Assembly (NCBI RefSeq): GCF_029784135.1
Contig: NC_073746.1
Span: 260,253,598-260,317,597, forward strand
Direction of reading: 5' to 3'
DNA: 64,000 bases
Source: Toxorhynchites rutilus septentrionalis
Lineage: Eukaryota > Arthropoda > Insecta > Diptera > Culicidae
In this document: one piece after another, positions 44,915 to 56,952 of the stretch
Layout of the letters: each line of letters begins with the position of its first letter
How positions within the stretch are numbered: position 1 is the first letter of the stretch
Program-made: the position numbers and the translations under genes
Notes under the pieces: generated by a model
What the model was told of the DNA's origin: nothing
Seen by the model: the letters and a program-made list of their open reading frames with translations, nothing else
The model's database searches: none

Positions 44915-45215
44915 TAATGTTCCCCCTCCCACTTCCAGTGGAAGGAGGGGTGTCGAAATATCATAGAAACATTTATTACGCTCAAAAATCCTCACATTCC
45001 AATTTTGGTTCAATTTGCTCTATTATTTCTGGGGTTATGTTTGTTTGTATGGATACTTCCCTCCTCTTTTAGAGGAGGGAAGTATTTCAACCCATCATAG
45101 AAACTTTTTTCATACCCAAAAACCTTCAAATGCGAATTTTCCATTTCCATTTGCTTGATTAGTTTTCGAATTATGCAGAATTTTGTGATTCAGTTTTATG
45201 GCAGTTTTTTAGAAG
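44915..45215. repeat. Tandem repeat, inverted relative to 40289-40600
   Basis: Two units with palindromes CCCTCCCACTTCCAGTGGAA and CCTCCTCTTTTAGAGGAGG, each followed by ATCATAGAAAC and a TTGCT or TTGATTAG phrase ending in ATGCAGAATTTTGTG. Confidence 0.65.
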
Positions 45216-45375
45216 CCAATTAGTTGTTTTTTTTTATTAAAATATTATACAATATTACATAATACTTTATTAAATATTTAAGTATTAAATTAGCGAAAAT
45301 TTTTAGTTTTTGTATTTATTGATTATGTTAGTTTCTCAAAGTTTTCTCGGCTATAGATAGAGAGCGCTATTTTTT

Positions 45376-46000
45376 GACGTAGAACTACGTCTTTCATTAA
45401 GGGTGCCAAATCAGAAAACAGGTCACGTTTTTATGAAATAAAGTTAATGTTAATAACTATTTTTGCTGCGAACGGATTTTAACGATTTGAATACCAATCG
45501 AATCGGAAATTTTCTAAGATTTGTTTGATATGATATACATTACTATTCTATAGTCTGTATATGGTTTAAATGGATAAAAATAGGAAGCAATCTTATTTCC
45601 TCATACATTTGTTCTGTCCATTAGTGTGCTTTTCCGAACAGAGCTGTCAATAACGAGCAACTTATCGACGAGCAACGAAGGGGAAGTCGTAAGATTTAAA
45701 GTCGCCGTGAACAAAGGAAAAGATGAAGAACGAAGGGAAATATTTGCCTAGAGTATAAACGGTGGTTCTCGCTGAGGCAAACTTTAAAGGCGAATGAACT
45801 GCAAAGTTTAAAGCCTTTAAAAAACAAAGAAGAAGATGAAGATGAGGCAATCGAGTCGGATCGAGTGCCTCTCTCAAGACAATTGGGGTGTAGGAGTGAT
45901 ATGAGGAAAGAATATAGTTTTCCAAGGACCTTTTTGAAGGCTAGAGACGAATGAACTAAAGAAGATTAAGGTCTCTTTATTTCAACAAGGAAAGGAAGGA
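45376..46000 (-). mobile_element. Hairpin-ended element, inverted copy (left end not found)
   Basis: The right-end palindrome GACGTAGAACTACGTC (45376-45391) is preceded on + by TTTTT, that is AAAAA on the element strand. The next 160 bp match the right ends of copies 1, 2 and 4 (TTGGCACCCTTAATG, CGTTCGCAGC, GATATACATTAC). Beyond it are a TATA-like GAGTATAAAC (45751) and GGCGAATGAACTGCAAAGTT, a phrase also in the histone-carrying copy at 56740. Confidence 0.55.
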
Positions 46001-46618
46001 AAGACAAACGTTCTAGATACGAAACAATGAACATCGCTTGTTCTTCCTTGTTTTGCGCCATCACATGTCTTCGTTTCGGACTGAGATGTGGACGCGACCA
46101 AGTTACTCACTCGCTGATGTCTCTGGCATTGCAATCATTGCATCAAACAGACGCCGTTGCATTAATGTTTTGAGCTATACAATTTTGTGGGGAACCATCA
46201 AGCTAGGCTATCGTCAGTTCAACAAGAAAATAATTGTTCTGGAATTTTGTCAGTGATTTGATTTCGCATGACGGTAGGAAAACTTCAATACATTGAACTG
46301 ACGCTATGGCGAAGCAGGCGTTAAGGTTGTGCGCCAAAACATTATACATTGGGGAATACCAAGGATCTTGAATGTCGTGCTGAAATGTTTTAAGTTATTT
46401 GGGTTCGCGTGCCAGTCGCAAAACTGCCTTCAACTAGGATTGCATTTGCGCTAATCTTGATCATAATGAAGAATTTTTGAGGTTGTTGAGATTAACAGAA
46501 AGAGATTATTTCGTTTATTTAGTCATCACGAAAGTATTTTTTTTTTATTAATTCGTTTATTTTTTACAAGCTCAGTTACTTAAGTTTAAAGGAGCCGAGT
46601 TCTTAAATATAATTTTAA

Positions 46619-46736
<118 letters not shown>

Positions 46737-46744
46737 AATTTTCT

Positions 46745-46810
46745 TACATCTGTGATTAGTAAGGTGGAAAACCGATTACTCGCGATGTACTCGAGTTTAG
46801 AAGGGTGACA
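46745..46810 (-). repeat. 3' scrap of the LINE family at 33605
   Basis: GATTAGTAAGGTGGAAAACCGATTACTCGCG... followed by CTCGAG matches 33713-33755 (TTAGTAATATGTAACCGA, TTACTCGCG, GGCTCGAGG) in the intact LINE, in the same orientation and at the same distance from the AT-rich tail. Confidence 0.6.
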
Positions 46811-46999
46811 TATTATGAAAATAAATGTCGTTCTTGAATTTTGCATGGGATTTGGTTTCGCTCGCCACTAGCAAAACTTTCTCCACTAAGGATGACAGCT
46901 GCGCTTAGCATGAGCATGAGAAAGTAATGCAACTTTTTTCGGGGCCAGTAATTATAACAGAAGCGTTTCTTTTGAGAATAGTGCAAAATGAAGAGAAGT

Positions 47000-49996
47000 G
47001 TTTATATTTCTAGTATCTTTGAGCCACCAATGTATGGCTCTGTATGCATGCTATGGCAAACGCTTGTTGGCACTTGATTTACGTTGTACGAACGATGCCT
47101 AGAGGTGCGATTCCGCTGAGGCAATACTAAATAACAGGCAGCATGATATTTGATACTTGCAAATATTGTCATTGTTGTTGTGTCCATACGGTGCAACAGA
47201 TATATTAATACTGGTGCAACAAGATTACAATCGACTGTAGCCGAGTCTACCTAATTGTGAAAATCATTTTGTTTATCATTTGTCTATATAGATTGTAGTT
47301 CTGATGAAAAAAATCGGTTTCATATATACCTGATATTTTTATAAAAACATTCAGAGATAGAGTAGAGATATTCTCAGAAATCCAAAAAAAGGGAAAAAAA
47401 TAGCATTACACACACAATCACTCTGCATTCCGCAAAAACACTTAAAAATACGCAAGATTGTATTCACTATCAAACACGAAACACGAAACGAAACACCATA
47501 TTCTTGGTTTTGCAATGCCCTACCATTAGTTGCATAATTTCGTAAACTAGAAACAATCTAGAATCAGATAGTTCATGTCTTCAAAAAATCAACTCTTGGG
47601 AAATCAGATCATTGAACATTATACATTTTGGTCTGGATCTATCAACTTCTAATTTTCCTTTCACACGATATAGGCTGGCAGTTAGATAATGCTTCTCATT
47701 CAAATCAGATGAGTGGAACTATGTAGCCCTGTTCATAATTGACTATCTGATGTGCGAATCTATGCGGCTTGTGCTTTGAAAATGGAATCCGCTATTCGGT
47801 GTTTTCTTTTGCACATTTTAGTTCAATCACAAGAAGAGCAGCTACTTATACTACAGTTCACTCAAGCTCAATGCTTTGGCCTTCTTGGAACTTGGCCTTG
47901 AAACACTATCACCTTTTTGCATTGTTTTATATCACTTGATCCCATGCTCCCATGATCCTAGGATCAAGTTGTTGCTCCATGGTTTCTCTAATATTCATCA
48001 TGTAATCGAAGCATGTGTTGTAGGTAACTATGATTTAGCATTTTTTCGTTTTGCGAAAATATATTGCGAGAAACAAAACCATTCTTAGAAGCGCTTATTT
48101 TAGGTCTTCATTATCACAGCAAAATCAAAACTCCATTTTTCAACTCAATTTATTATTACCATCTCATAAACCAATGCAGCAGCTGAATTTATTATCGTGC
48201 AATGAAGACGGGACACCAGTTTTTGTACACTTATCCTAGCTCATTCGAAACTTGGTGACTATCACTAGTCGTCACCAACATTAAATTCCCTGAGCGAGTG
48301 CGCACCTGCGGTATCTCCGGTATTCTTCCGATCGCGCCGCGTTTACTATTGCAACTGACTATTGCAATCTATTGGCGCATTTCGCGATCTAGGCTTGCAT
48401 TTTGGAAAAGCTTCGAACCGCCGTTTGATCTGTTGCGCTCCCTCTCGTCATGTTCGCCAGAGCGTTCGGTTTCGACCTCCTGCTATTGTCCAGTCACAGT
48501 CGAGCCGGCGCCGGAGGTGTTTATGATCGATGCGACACAAGTGAGCGGCTCCGAGTGGGAAGGTCATCAACCGATGAGTCGCAAAGTCGCGGAAAATCTT
48601 GTTATATTATGGTTTCCTCTGGCGATTAGATGATTGATGTGACTTGATTTTGCCTCATCAGACGCGGTCACGGGCTGGTTATACATTGCAAATACACGAT
48701 TAATTCTCTTCCATTATATGCAAAATTTCAACCTTGTTTTTTCAAGCACTATTTTTAACATTGATGCGACGAGTTCAAACAAGTAGCGGAATATCACCAT
48801 ATGGATCAGTATAAAGTGTCACGCTTCTAAGTTCAGTTTTGATATATTACGAATGCTGATTTCGATGATCTCCCAAATTGGAATGCGAATTTATGAGCGA
48901 TCGTTGGCACTCCGCCGAGGTGATCGTCTCTTGTATCATTCCCATCAGTAGCACTCGATCAGCAGTCGGCTTTTTGATACGGTACGTGCTGATGGTCGTG
49001 TGCTGCTACTTTGTGCTGATATGCGATTTTCCGTTAATTTTTTTGATGTTTCATGCAATTCGAAAGAGGGGCTCTCGTCGAAAGGTGTTCACCTTGGCGG
49101 TGGTCGTTCTTTCTCTTGTTAGGAGTTGACATGTTACAATTTTGGCGACTCTAACACTCCCACCCAAAACAACAACAAGATCAACATATGACATCGGATC
49201 GATGCTTCCCTCGGCGGAGGGTTGTTTTCATCGCATTTCGCAAGCTTTCGCAACATATGATATTCACCATTATCGTCACTAACCAGCCCATGTCTGTCCA
49301 ATGATGTTGCATTCTAGGAGGTTGACCTAGATCTATACGTGATGCACATGTGTGGACTTGGAAAACCGGTCGTTTGTGAATTTTTGAACATGCGTCGACC
49401 CTAGTAGACATGTCCATAAAAACGCTTCGAGTCTGCCAGAACTGGTTATCTCCGTCGTCAGTTCCGACTGAGGGTTATTCACTTATGTTCTGCTCTAGTA
49501 GGATTTAATAATTCGTTCTCGTGAGTGGGTTTTTTTACAGCGTTTCGAATCTGATTGATTCCGCCTCGAAGGCATCGATCCCGACTGCGTAATGACTTAG
49601 GTCTACGGAAAGATAATTACGTGTGATGAGTCTATCGAGAATATTATTTTTGGGTTCACTATCGACGCACATTTTTACAGTCTCTATATTTGTTGTTGTA
49701 CTTTTCATTTTCATTCTGATACAAATATCTGTATCAGAATGCATGACCATACGATGCTTATGAAGCATCGCAATTGATGGAGAGTTGGCTGAACAATTAC
49801 TATTTATCGAAAAAAAATTATTTGGATTATTTGTTTCTGTGACTTTCCGTTCATGTAACCCATGTGAATATCACTGCAATGCAAATTGAAATGAGAACTT
49901 TGTGCGCTAGAGGATTCAACTGGGTGTTTCAACATGAGATGTAAAATTTAAACGGTTTTTATAAAATAACCGAGACACTCAGAGTTTCCATATCTA
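47000..49996. other. About 3 kb without a recognised gene
   Basis: A GC-richer island at 48290-48640 is open for 111 codons on +, and 48878-49129 has a hydrophobic 83-codon frame. Neither shows a known motif or splice context. I saw no terminal repeats or palindromic ends. Confidence 0.4.
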
Positions 49997-49999
49997 CTA

Positions 50000-50745
50000 C
50001 ATGAACTGAAAAGTCCGAAAGTTTTTAATGAAAGCCATCGTTTTTTGGGCAAAGCTGTATTTATTCCTCAACACAGTTTCCTTCGTGGACAATACACTTA
50101 GTATAGTGAGTTCCTAACATTTCGATTCCCTTTCTGTAGTACGAAACGTCTAAGTCTTCGAAATATGCGCCAGGGTATCTCTGTAGACTGCCTATTGGAC
50201 TCAGGAGTGTGGTAATGGAACTACGTTTCATCCATTGTCATAAAACGTCGAAAGAAGTCCATTCGTTTACGCTTCAAGAACGCCAAACCGGCTGTCGAAT
50301 CATCAACGCACCGCTGTTTTTGGTCGACGGTCAGGAAACGCGGTACCCATCGCCCGGAAGCCTTTTCATGTCCAAAATGTCGTGCAAAATGCATCCCAAT
50401 CATTCTTTTGAAATACTTACGGCATCAGCAAACTCGCATAACTTCACTTTACGATCGTTCAAAACGAATCGATACATTTGTTTTATGATTTCTGCATTCG
50501 TAGCCTCTTTTGGTCTTTAAGGGCGAGATGCATCTGCGGTGCTTGTCCATTTTAAATTCTCTAAACCACCGATAAACTGTTGTTCTCGAAGGAGCAGAAG
50601 TGGAATAACATTTCGTCAATCACTGCATTGGTTGTTCAGGAATTTTTCCCATCAAATAACAATGATTGATCAAAATACGATGTTCCTCTTTTTCCATTTT
50701 CTATACGAATGCTCAAGTAGTGACACTTAAACAACTGACGTGTGT
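50000..50745 (-). pseudogene. Mariner-like transposase pseudogene
   Basis: Minus translation reads from an HTH-like region near 50650-50530, then LNDRKVKLCEFADAVSISKE near 50475, and KASGRWVPRFLTVDQKQR with FFRRFMTMDET near 50350-50224 (first D region). The sequence then skips to GAYFEDLDVSYYRKGIEML with HYTKCIVHEGN near 50170-50075, the C-terminus. The middle is missing and stops are present. ACTGAAAAGTCCGAAAGTTT near 50003 probably marks the 3' end. Confidence 0.75.
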
Positions 50746-51283
50746 GTTTGTGAACAAAAAAAAACGAAATGTCATGAAACTTCACACATAAGCTAGTGAC
50801 AGATGAACCTCTCGAAATGAATCTTGCTCATTTTTTAGTGGCACTATCCAGTGTTGCCACACGCACAGATTTATCTGGAAAGGTACAGATTTTTTCGTTA
50901 TTTTTGGTACAGATTATGTACGGTACAGAGTACAGATCTTTATAAAAAAGTACAGATTGGTACAGATTTTTTCAGCGTGTGAAATTTCCCTTTATTCGAA
51001 CAAAGCAACATTAAAGTACATGACGACTTTTACGCCGCAGTATCGCTTGGAGCGATTTTTTAAAAATTTTGATTCATGATAGTATGCAATCTAGATTAAA
51101 AAAAAAGACGGGTGGGTAATGTCGGGGACATAACCGGAGTGACGTAGGACTACACAAAGGGGACAGCTTTTGTTAAATATATATTTTAAATATATTGTTT
51201 TATTTACTTCTCCTACGTGAATACCTACCTATCTACCTGAAAAATGGATTAGTTTACTGTTTACTCTTTATGAATATGTTGAT

Positions 51284-51299
51284 GGTTCTGAAAAGAACC
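51284..51299 (-). terminator. Histone-type 3' stem-loop (copy E, second H2A)
   Basis: On minus GGTTCTTTTCAGAACC: a perfect 6-bp stem with loop TTTC, fitting the metazoan replication-dependent histone mRNA 3' signal bound by SLBP. It lies about 220 bp downstream of the H2A-like segment ending at 51521. Confidence 0.75.
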
Positions 51300-51520
51300 T
51301 TTGGTGTTGTGTTTTTGTTATCACTCAATATTCCCATCTTGTTCGGTTAAACCTTCCTGTTCCACTCGCCACAGCTTTCACAGTTGGAAAATTTCTTCCC
51401 ATCCAGCTTGTGACATGTTGTTCAGTAAATTACATTTAATGCGACGTGCCGGAGAAACACTTTGCCACTCACTGAAACTAATTGTTGCCTTGATGAGCGC
51501 CGAACTGAAGCTGCTCTGTT

Positions 51521-51760
51521 CTTGATGCGGGTTTTCTGATTGTCGTAAGCAGCTTTGCAAGCCAACTCGAGCACTCCGACGGCCGAAACTCTATAATCGC
51601 TGTTAGGTATACTGGTGCTCCGGCACCAATCCGTTCGGCCTAGTTACCCTTGCGGAATAATCAGTGAATGCGACCAACAGGAAACTGGAGACCTGCACGG
51701 TTTGAGTGAGACTTTACCTTTCCCTTAACTTGTCCTCCTTTGTTACGTCCACGATGCCGA
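51521..51760 (-). pseudogene. Histone H2A pseudogene (copy E, second)
   Basis: This is the same sequence as the + copy at 56953-57182, seen in reverse. It encodes decayed [32 protein letters not shown]-stop-AERIGAGAPVYL and VLELACKAAYDNQKTHI, in shifted frames. A TATA-like sequence (TATAAAAC on minus) lies at about 51824-51831. It is not translatable as a histone. Confidence 0.85.
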
Positions 51761-51991
51761 TGCCGTACAACCACACGGGTTTACGGTTTGAAAGAAAATA
51801 AGATATTTTTTTGGGGTCCGCGTGTTTTATACTCTAGCGGTACACACTCACAGGATAGAGACAAATCGGCAGACTCAGCCAGAGGGGCGAGTCCAACGAG
51901 ACGAACGAATGAGCGTTAAAAGGGAGCGATGGCAAAAAAATACATTCATTACGATTTGTTCGCTCGTTGGATTCACATGCAGGCTAAAAAG

Positions 51992-52007
51992 GGTCCTTTT
52001 CAGGATC
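51992..52007 (+). terminator. Histone-type stem-loop, opposite orientation (copy E)
   Basis: GGTCCTTTTCAGGATC: the stem has one G-T pair and loop TTTC. It lies on the strand opposite to the H2A pseudogenes, about 170 bp beyond their shared promoter region. This suggests the 3' end of a divergent partner (H2B in animals) whose coding part has been deleted. Confidence 0.55.
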
Positions 52008-52602
52008 ACAAAATTATCTTCAATCTAAAGAGTTTATTGTTTTGTTGTCACTCGATATCCCCATCTTGTTCGGCTAAACCTTTCTGTTTAGCGATTGCAT
52101 TTGCCACTCGCCTCAGCTTTCACAGTTGGAAAATTTCTTCCCATCCAGCTTGTGACATATTTTACAGTAAATTACATTCAATGCAACGTACCGAAGCGCC
52201 ACTCAGTGTCGCATTGGAGGCGATTTTAACCTGTAATTGAACATTTGCGATGACAGTGGTACAGTGTCGACTTTCAATGTGCGGTCATAATTTGGATCTC
52301 TATGTTTACAAAAATTTCCAACTAAATAAGTCGCATTACATGTCCGTCCAATTAGCTAAATGTCGAACTAATTGTAAATTACTGTACTTTCAATCTGGAA
52401 ACAATTTAAGAGTTGGTGAAAATTGAATAATCTTGAAAGTCCCCAACTATCAATAAGCTCAGAACTACTGCCAAATTCACATACTCATCAGATCCTGGCA
52501 AACAAATTATGAAAACATCAATTTGTGTTTTATTATTATTTTGGATAATGTTTTAGAACGCATTGAACTTTATTTCCTAAACTCTTTTTTGGAAGGTTTA
52601 AT

Positions 52603-52618
52603 GGCCCTGAAAAGCGCC
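52603..52618 (-). terminator. Histone-type 3' stem-loop (copy E, first H2A)
   Basis: On minus GGCGCTTTTCAGGGCC: loop TTTC and a stem with one mismatch. It lies about 225 bp downstream of the H2A-like segment ending at 52842. Confidence 0.6.
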
Positions 52619-52841
52619 TTGTTTTATGGAATGGTTCCAATTTAGAAAACTTAGTACTCGTGGTTTTGAAAAAAAAAACCATTTCGAACGCCCTCGATGC
52701 CGCCTTGTTCTGGATTTGCCACCAAAGCAGATTGTAAAAAGAACAAACTTTTTTCTTCTGCTACCTGCTGCCGTTTTGCGATTGCGTTTGCCACTCGCCA
52801 CTCGCTGCAACTGCCTTTGTTGTCTTGATGTGTTCTGTTCT

Positions 52842-53050
52842 GAATGCGGTTTTTCTTATCGTCGCGAGCAGCTTTACCAGCCAACTCGATCACTTCGGCG
52901 GCCGAAACTATATAACGCCGGCTAGATGGACTGGTGCACTGGTACTAACGCGCTCGGCCTAGCTACCCTTGCGGGGAACTCCATATCAACACGGTTCGAG
53001 CGGGATTTTGCCTTTCCCTTCACTTTTCCTCCTTTACCATGTCCAGACAT
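52842..53050 (-). pseudogene. Histone H2A pseudogene (copy E, first)
   Basis: Starting at ATG 53050 it encodes the H2A N-terminus (MSGHGKGGKVKGKAKSRSNR), then loses the [13 protein letters not shown] part by deletion. It continues with stop- and frameshift-containing KGxYAxRVxxxAPV-like sequence and VIELAGKAARDDKKNRI near 52893-52843. The region after RI(IPRHLQ) is not recognisable. Confidence 0.85.
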
Positions 53051-53774
53051 GGGTGCTTGGGTTGGTTTGTTGATGTGTTGTGATGCGAACCGATGTGGTG
53101 TACGGTTTGAATGAGAATGGTCGTTACGGCAGCGGAGCGGGGATTTTTAAGCTGACTGGCTGGCTCGAGAATTACGCATGTGTGAGACTGCGACCAATGT
53201 TTCGTTCATTTTTTTCTTTTTCCTTTCCAATCGTGCTTCATTCTATTTCGCTGCTGCTCTGGTTGCCCGTTTTGGTCGGTACGATTTGAGGAGCACAAAA
53301 TGAACCAATCAAAAATGGGCACATAGTGAATTTTGAGAATGCTTGATATTTCACAATTATTCAATTATTTATCTCAAGAAAAATGAAATGTTATTCTTTA
53401 TGATATATGCGTAGATATATTTCCTATCAATTGATGCAAAAACCTTTGCGATCTATTGAGAAATGCTCGAGTTATAAGCGTTCCAAATCTTGCATTTTTT
53501 CCTACTTGTTCAGTGCCTAGATTTTCATTTCACCCCCTATATCTTCCGGTTAGACGTAGTCCTACGTCAAAAACTATGTATAAGCATTATAAAACACACG
53601 AATGACTTGCTAATGTAAATGGAGTATTTTAGTAAATAAATGAGTATTTCTACAACGAATATTTTCGATGGTACAGATTTTTGGACGAAAAAGTACAGAT
53701 GGGATGGATTTTTAACCCCTCTGGTACTGATTGAAATGTGGCACACTGGTGCTCTCTGTTGTAATTTTTTTTGT

Positions 53775-53910
53775 AGAACATTCAAACGGTTATGTCGAAA
53801 AACAGTATATTGAATTGCAAGAAACTGCATTTATGTTTTGGGAAACATGAGTTTCCGAAGATATAATTGAAGTTCTTCTTAACATGTCCGTATTACCTCC
53901 ACCTCCCCTA
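53775..53910. repeat. Fragment of the piggyBac-type MITE at 26066
   Basis: GTCGAAAAACAGTATATTGA, GCAAGAAACTGCATTTA, GAAACATGAGTTTC and GAAGTTCTTCTTAACATGTC match 26393-26500 in the same order and orientation. The TTAA ends are missing. Confidence 0.7.
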
Positions 53911-55044
53911 TAACGTGTTTTCATTTATTTTTATCTCAAAAGAATGATAATGGTTTGGTCACAACCGTAGTTGCAACAGGTGTCCTGATTTTCAACTCCA
54001 ACCAGATATATCCGTAAACATAATCAAGAAATTTCAAGAGACTCGATGTGGAGTTTGTAGACAACTTTTACATGATTTAGCTTTTTTTTTTTTTAATTTG
54101 AAGACGAATTGAAAACAATAGCACATGCCAATGTCACATTATATACAAACCATCCGTAATATAAATTGATAAAAAGTATATTATACACATTATATTTTTA
54201 TGGTTTATGGATCCTATTAAATTCTTTTTAAAAATCCTATTCAATTTGAACGAGGAATGTGTCACCCATAAAACTTAAAAATGAATATAGAACAAAGTTG
54301 AGCGAAAACAATCTTGGGGTAAACGAGATGAACTCCCATTTGTTAGCCCCATACTGCTGTTCTACGCATAGTTGTCTAATGTTACTTTTTGACAGTTTTC
54401 ACTTTTCTTTATAAAACGATGTTTTTATCCATAACCTTCCGGAAAAACACAAAAAACTTATTGTTTGTTCCCAGTGTTTAGAAAACAACATCAAGCTAAA
54501 TTGTCCCATGTTGATATTCTAGGCATAACTATCCCACCAGGTATTTTTTGAAGATCCATGAATCGGTTCAAGTACAAGAATTTTACGTCACACTTTCAGC
54601 CGGGCTAATGCAATCATTTTTGGTTTGGAAGAACGAACTAATTCTCAAACAAATAAACAAAAAGTTTAGCAGAACACATGTGCACCTTGTTAGCGAATAT
54701 ATAAATTTGAAAAAAAATTCTTCATATTTCTGATGTTTAGACATTGAAGGATATTCCCTTGTAGGATTTTTCGAAATACCCATTATTTACCGAGCTATAA
54801 CCATTATTTACCGAGCTATAGTGGTATCTAATCTGGTACGACATTGACAATACGCCATTTTTGACCAGTCCGAGGCTCGTACCACAGCGGCATCCTTACC
54901 AATCAAGAATCCATTGGATTTTTTTTTGTTTCGAGCGATCCGAAGGGCTGAAATCTTATAGGCCAGGGCAATTTTTCATCAGCTCTAGTACTTAATGTTC
55001 TTTCAAACCAGGATTTCCTTTGAACTCTTATAATTGTATGTCTA
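53911..55044. other. No recognised gene
   Basis: AT-rich spacer between the two transposon nests. Short frames near 54548-54783 lack motifs. A short direct duplication (TTATTTACCGAGCTATA) occurs at 54783-54820. Confidence 0.4.
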
Positions 55045-55429
55045 GCAGTCCGGCTGAAAAGTTTATAAGGTAACACAGTAAAACAATTTTGACGTAGGAC
55101 TACGTCTAACCGGAAGATATAGGGGGTGAAATGGAAATCTAGGCACTGAACAAGTAGGAAAAAATGCAAGATTTGGAACGCTTATAACTCGAGCATTTCT
55201 CAATAGATCGCAAAGGTTTTTGCATTAATTGATAAGAAATATATCTACGCATCTATCATAACGAATAACATTTCATTTTTCTTGAGATAAACAATTGAAT
55301 AATTGTGAAATATCAAGCATTGTCAAAATGCACTATGTGCCCATTTTTGATTGGTTCATTTTGTGCTCCTCAAATCGTACCGAAAGCAGCAGCGAAATAG
55401 AATGAAGCACGATTGGAAAGGAAAAAGAA

Positions 55430-55592
55430 AAAAATGAACGAAACATTGGTCACAGTCTCACACATGCGTAATTCTCGAGCCAGCCAGTCAGCTTAAAAAT
55501 CCCCGCTCCGCTGCCGTAACGATCATTCTCAATCAAACCGTACACCACATCGGTTCGCATCACAACACATCAACAAACCAACCCAAGCAGCC
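55430..55592 (+). promoter_or_regulatory. Histone-type promoter and leader before H2A pseudogene
   Basis: GATTGG (reverse CCAAT) at 55410, a TATA-like GCTTAAAAATCC near 55490 and a short CA-rich leader (CACATCAACAAACCAACCCA) run into the H2A ATG at 55593. The layout is that of an arthropod core histone promoter. Being upstream of the transcript start, it shows that the H2A copy was captured as DNA or inside a longer transcript, not as a simple mRNA retrocopy. Confidence 0.5.
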
Positions 55593-55802
55593 ATGTCTGG
55601 ACATGGTAAAGGAGGAAAAGTGAAGGGAAAGGCAAAATCCCGCTCGAACCGTGTTGATCAGGAGTTCCCCGCAAGGGTAGCTAGGCCAAGCGCGTTAGTA
55701 CCAGTGCACCAGTCCACCTAGCCGGCGTTATATAGTTTCGGCCGCCGAAATGATCGAGTTAGCTGGCAAAGCTGCTCGCGACGATAAGAAAACCCGCATT
55801 CG
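55593..55802 (+). pseudogene. Histone H2A pseudogene (copy E', first)
   Basis: ATG at 55593 opens 20 codons reading MSGHGKGGKVKGKAKSRSNR, differing from the conserved arthropod H2A N-terminus only at residue 4 (His for Arg). About 16 codons (the [15 protein letters not shown] block) are then mostly deleted. 55671-55733 resembles KGNYAERVGAGAPVYLAAVI with a TAG at the Tyr codon. 55749-55802 gives MIELAGKAARDDKKTRI, the alpha-2/alpha-3 segment. Two frameshifts and stops make it dead. Confidence 0.9.
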
Positions 55803-56037
55803 GAACAGAACACATTCGGTTCGGTGGACATCAAGACAACAGGCAGTTGCAGCGAGTGGCGAGTGGCAAACGCAATCGCAAAACGGCATCAGGTAGCAGA
55901 AGAAAAAAGTTTGTTCTTTATACAAACTGCTTCGGTGGCAAATCCAGAACAAGGCGGCATCGAGGGCGTTCGAATTGTTTTTTTTTTCAAAACAACGAAT
56001 ACTATGTTTTCTATATTGGAACCATTCCATAAAACAA

Positions 56038-56053
56038 GGCGCTTTTCAGGGCC
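56038..56053 (+). terminator. Histone-type 3' stem-loop (copy E', first H2A)
   Basis: GGCGCTTTTCAGGGCC: loop TTTC and a 6-bp stem with one mismatch, about 235 bp after the H2A-like segment. Confidence 0.6.
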
Positions 56054-56628
56054 ATTAAACCTTCCAAAAAAGAGTTTAGGAAATACAGTTCAATGCTTTC
56101 TAAAACATTATCCAAAATAATAATAAAACACAAATTGATTTTTTCATCATTTGTTTGCCAGGATCTGATGAGTATGTGAATTTGGCTGTTGTTCTGAGCT
56201 TATTGATTTTCACCAATTCTTAAATTGCTTCTAGATTGAAAGTACAGTAATTTACACTTATCTCAACATTTAGCTAATTGGACGGACCTGCAATGTGACA
56301 TATTTAGTTGGACATTTTTGTTAACATAGAGTTCGGGGTCCAAATTATGACCCCACATTGAAAGTCGACACTGTACCACTGTCATCACAAATGTTCAATT
56401 ACAGGTTAAAATTACCTCCAATCCGATACTGAGTGGTGGTAATGCGACGTGCCATTGAATGTAATTTACTGTAAAATATGTCACAAGCTGGATGGGAAGA
56501 AATTTTCCAACTGTGAAAGCTGTGGCGAGTGGCAAATGCAATCGCTAAACAGAAAGGTTTAGCCGAACAAGATGGGGATATCGAGTGATAACAAAACAAT
56601 AAACTCTTTAGATTGAAGATAATTTCGT

Positions 56629-56644
56629 GATCCTGAAAAGGACC
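56629..56644 (-). terminator. Histone-type stem-loop, opposite orientation (copy E')
   Basis: On minus GGTCCTTTTCAGGATC, as at 51992 in copy E. It implies a divergent histone neighbour, now lost, sharing the promoter region near 56800-56890. Confidence 0.55.
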
Positions 56645-56952
56645 CTTTTTAGCCTGCATGTGAATCCAATGAGCGAACAAATCGTAATGAATGTATTTTT
56701 CTTTCATTCTTTCTTTGTTTTTAAGAGGCTTTAAACTTTGCAGTTCATTCGCCTCTAATGTATTTTTTTGCCATCGCTCCCTTTTAACGCTCATTCGTTC
56801 GTCTCGTTGGACTCGCCCCTCTGGCTGAGTCTGCCGATTTGTCTCTATCCTGTGAGTGTGTACCGCTAGAGTATAAAACACGCGGACCCCAAAAAAATAT
56901 CTTATTTTCTTTCAAACCGTAAACCCGTGTGGTTGTACGGCATCGGCATCGT

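Larger units (their letters stand above)
51109..53568 (+). mobile_element. Hairpin-ended element carrying two H2A pseudogenes (copy E)
   Basis: The left end CGGGTGGGTAATGTCGGGGA follows an A9 run. A subterminal TGACGTAGGACTACA comes at 51144. The right end is GACGTAGTCCTACGTC (53553-53568) followed by AAAAA. It contains, on minus, two histone H2A-like copies (53050-52842 and 51760-51521). Histone stem-loops lie at 51284-51299 and 52603-52618 (minus) and 51992-52007 (plus). The last 250 bp match the nested element at 6223. A nearly identical inverted copy lies at 55091-57594. Confidence 0.85.
50850..53747. mobile_element. hAT-type MITE copy split by a hairpin-ended element
   Basis: CAGTGTTGCCACACGCACAG (50851) through GCAATCTAGATT (51097) matches the centre of the MITE at 2357. 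AAAACACACGAATGACTTGC...GGTACTGATTGAAATGTGGC (53591-53735) matches its right arm. Joined, they continue one another at the AAAAACTAT site. The 8 bp outside each end (GCACTATC and GTGCTCTC) agree at 5 positions, a possible decayed duplication. Confidence 0.75.

Noticed and set aside
51109..53568. Helitron
   Set aside because: The terminal hairpin and gene capture are suggestive, but there is no 5' TC, no CTRR 3' end and no insertion between A and T; copies show A-tract targets and one has a clear 10-bp duplication.
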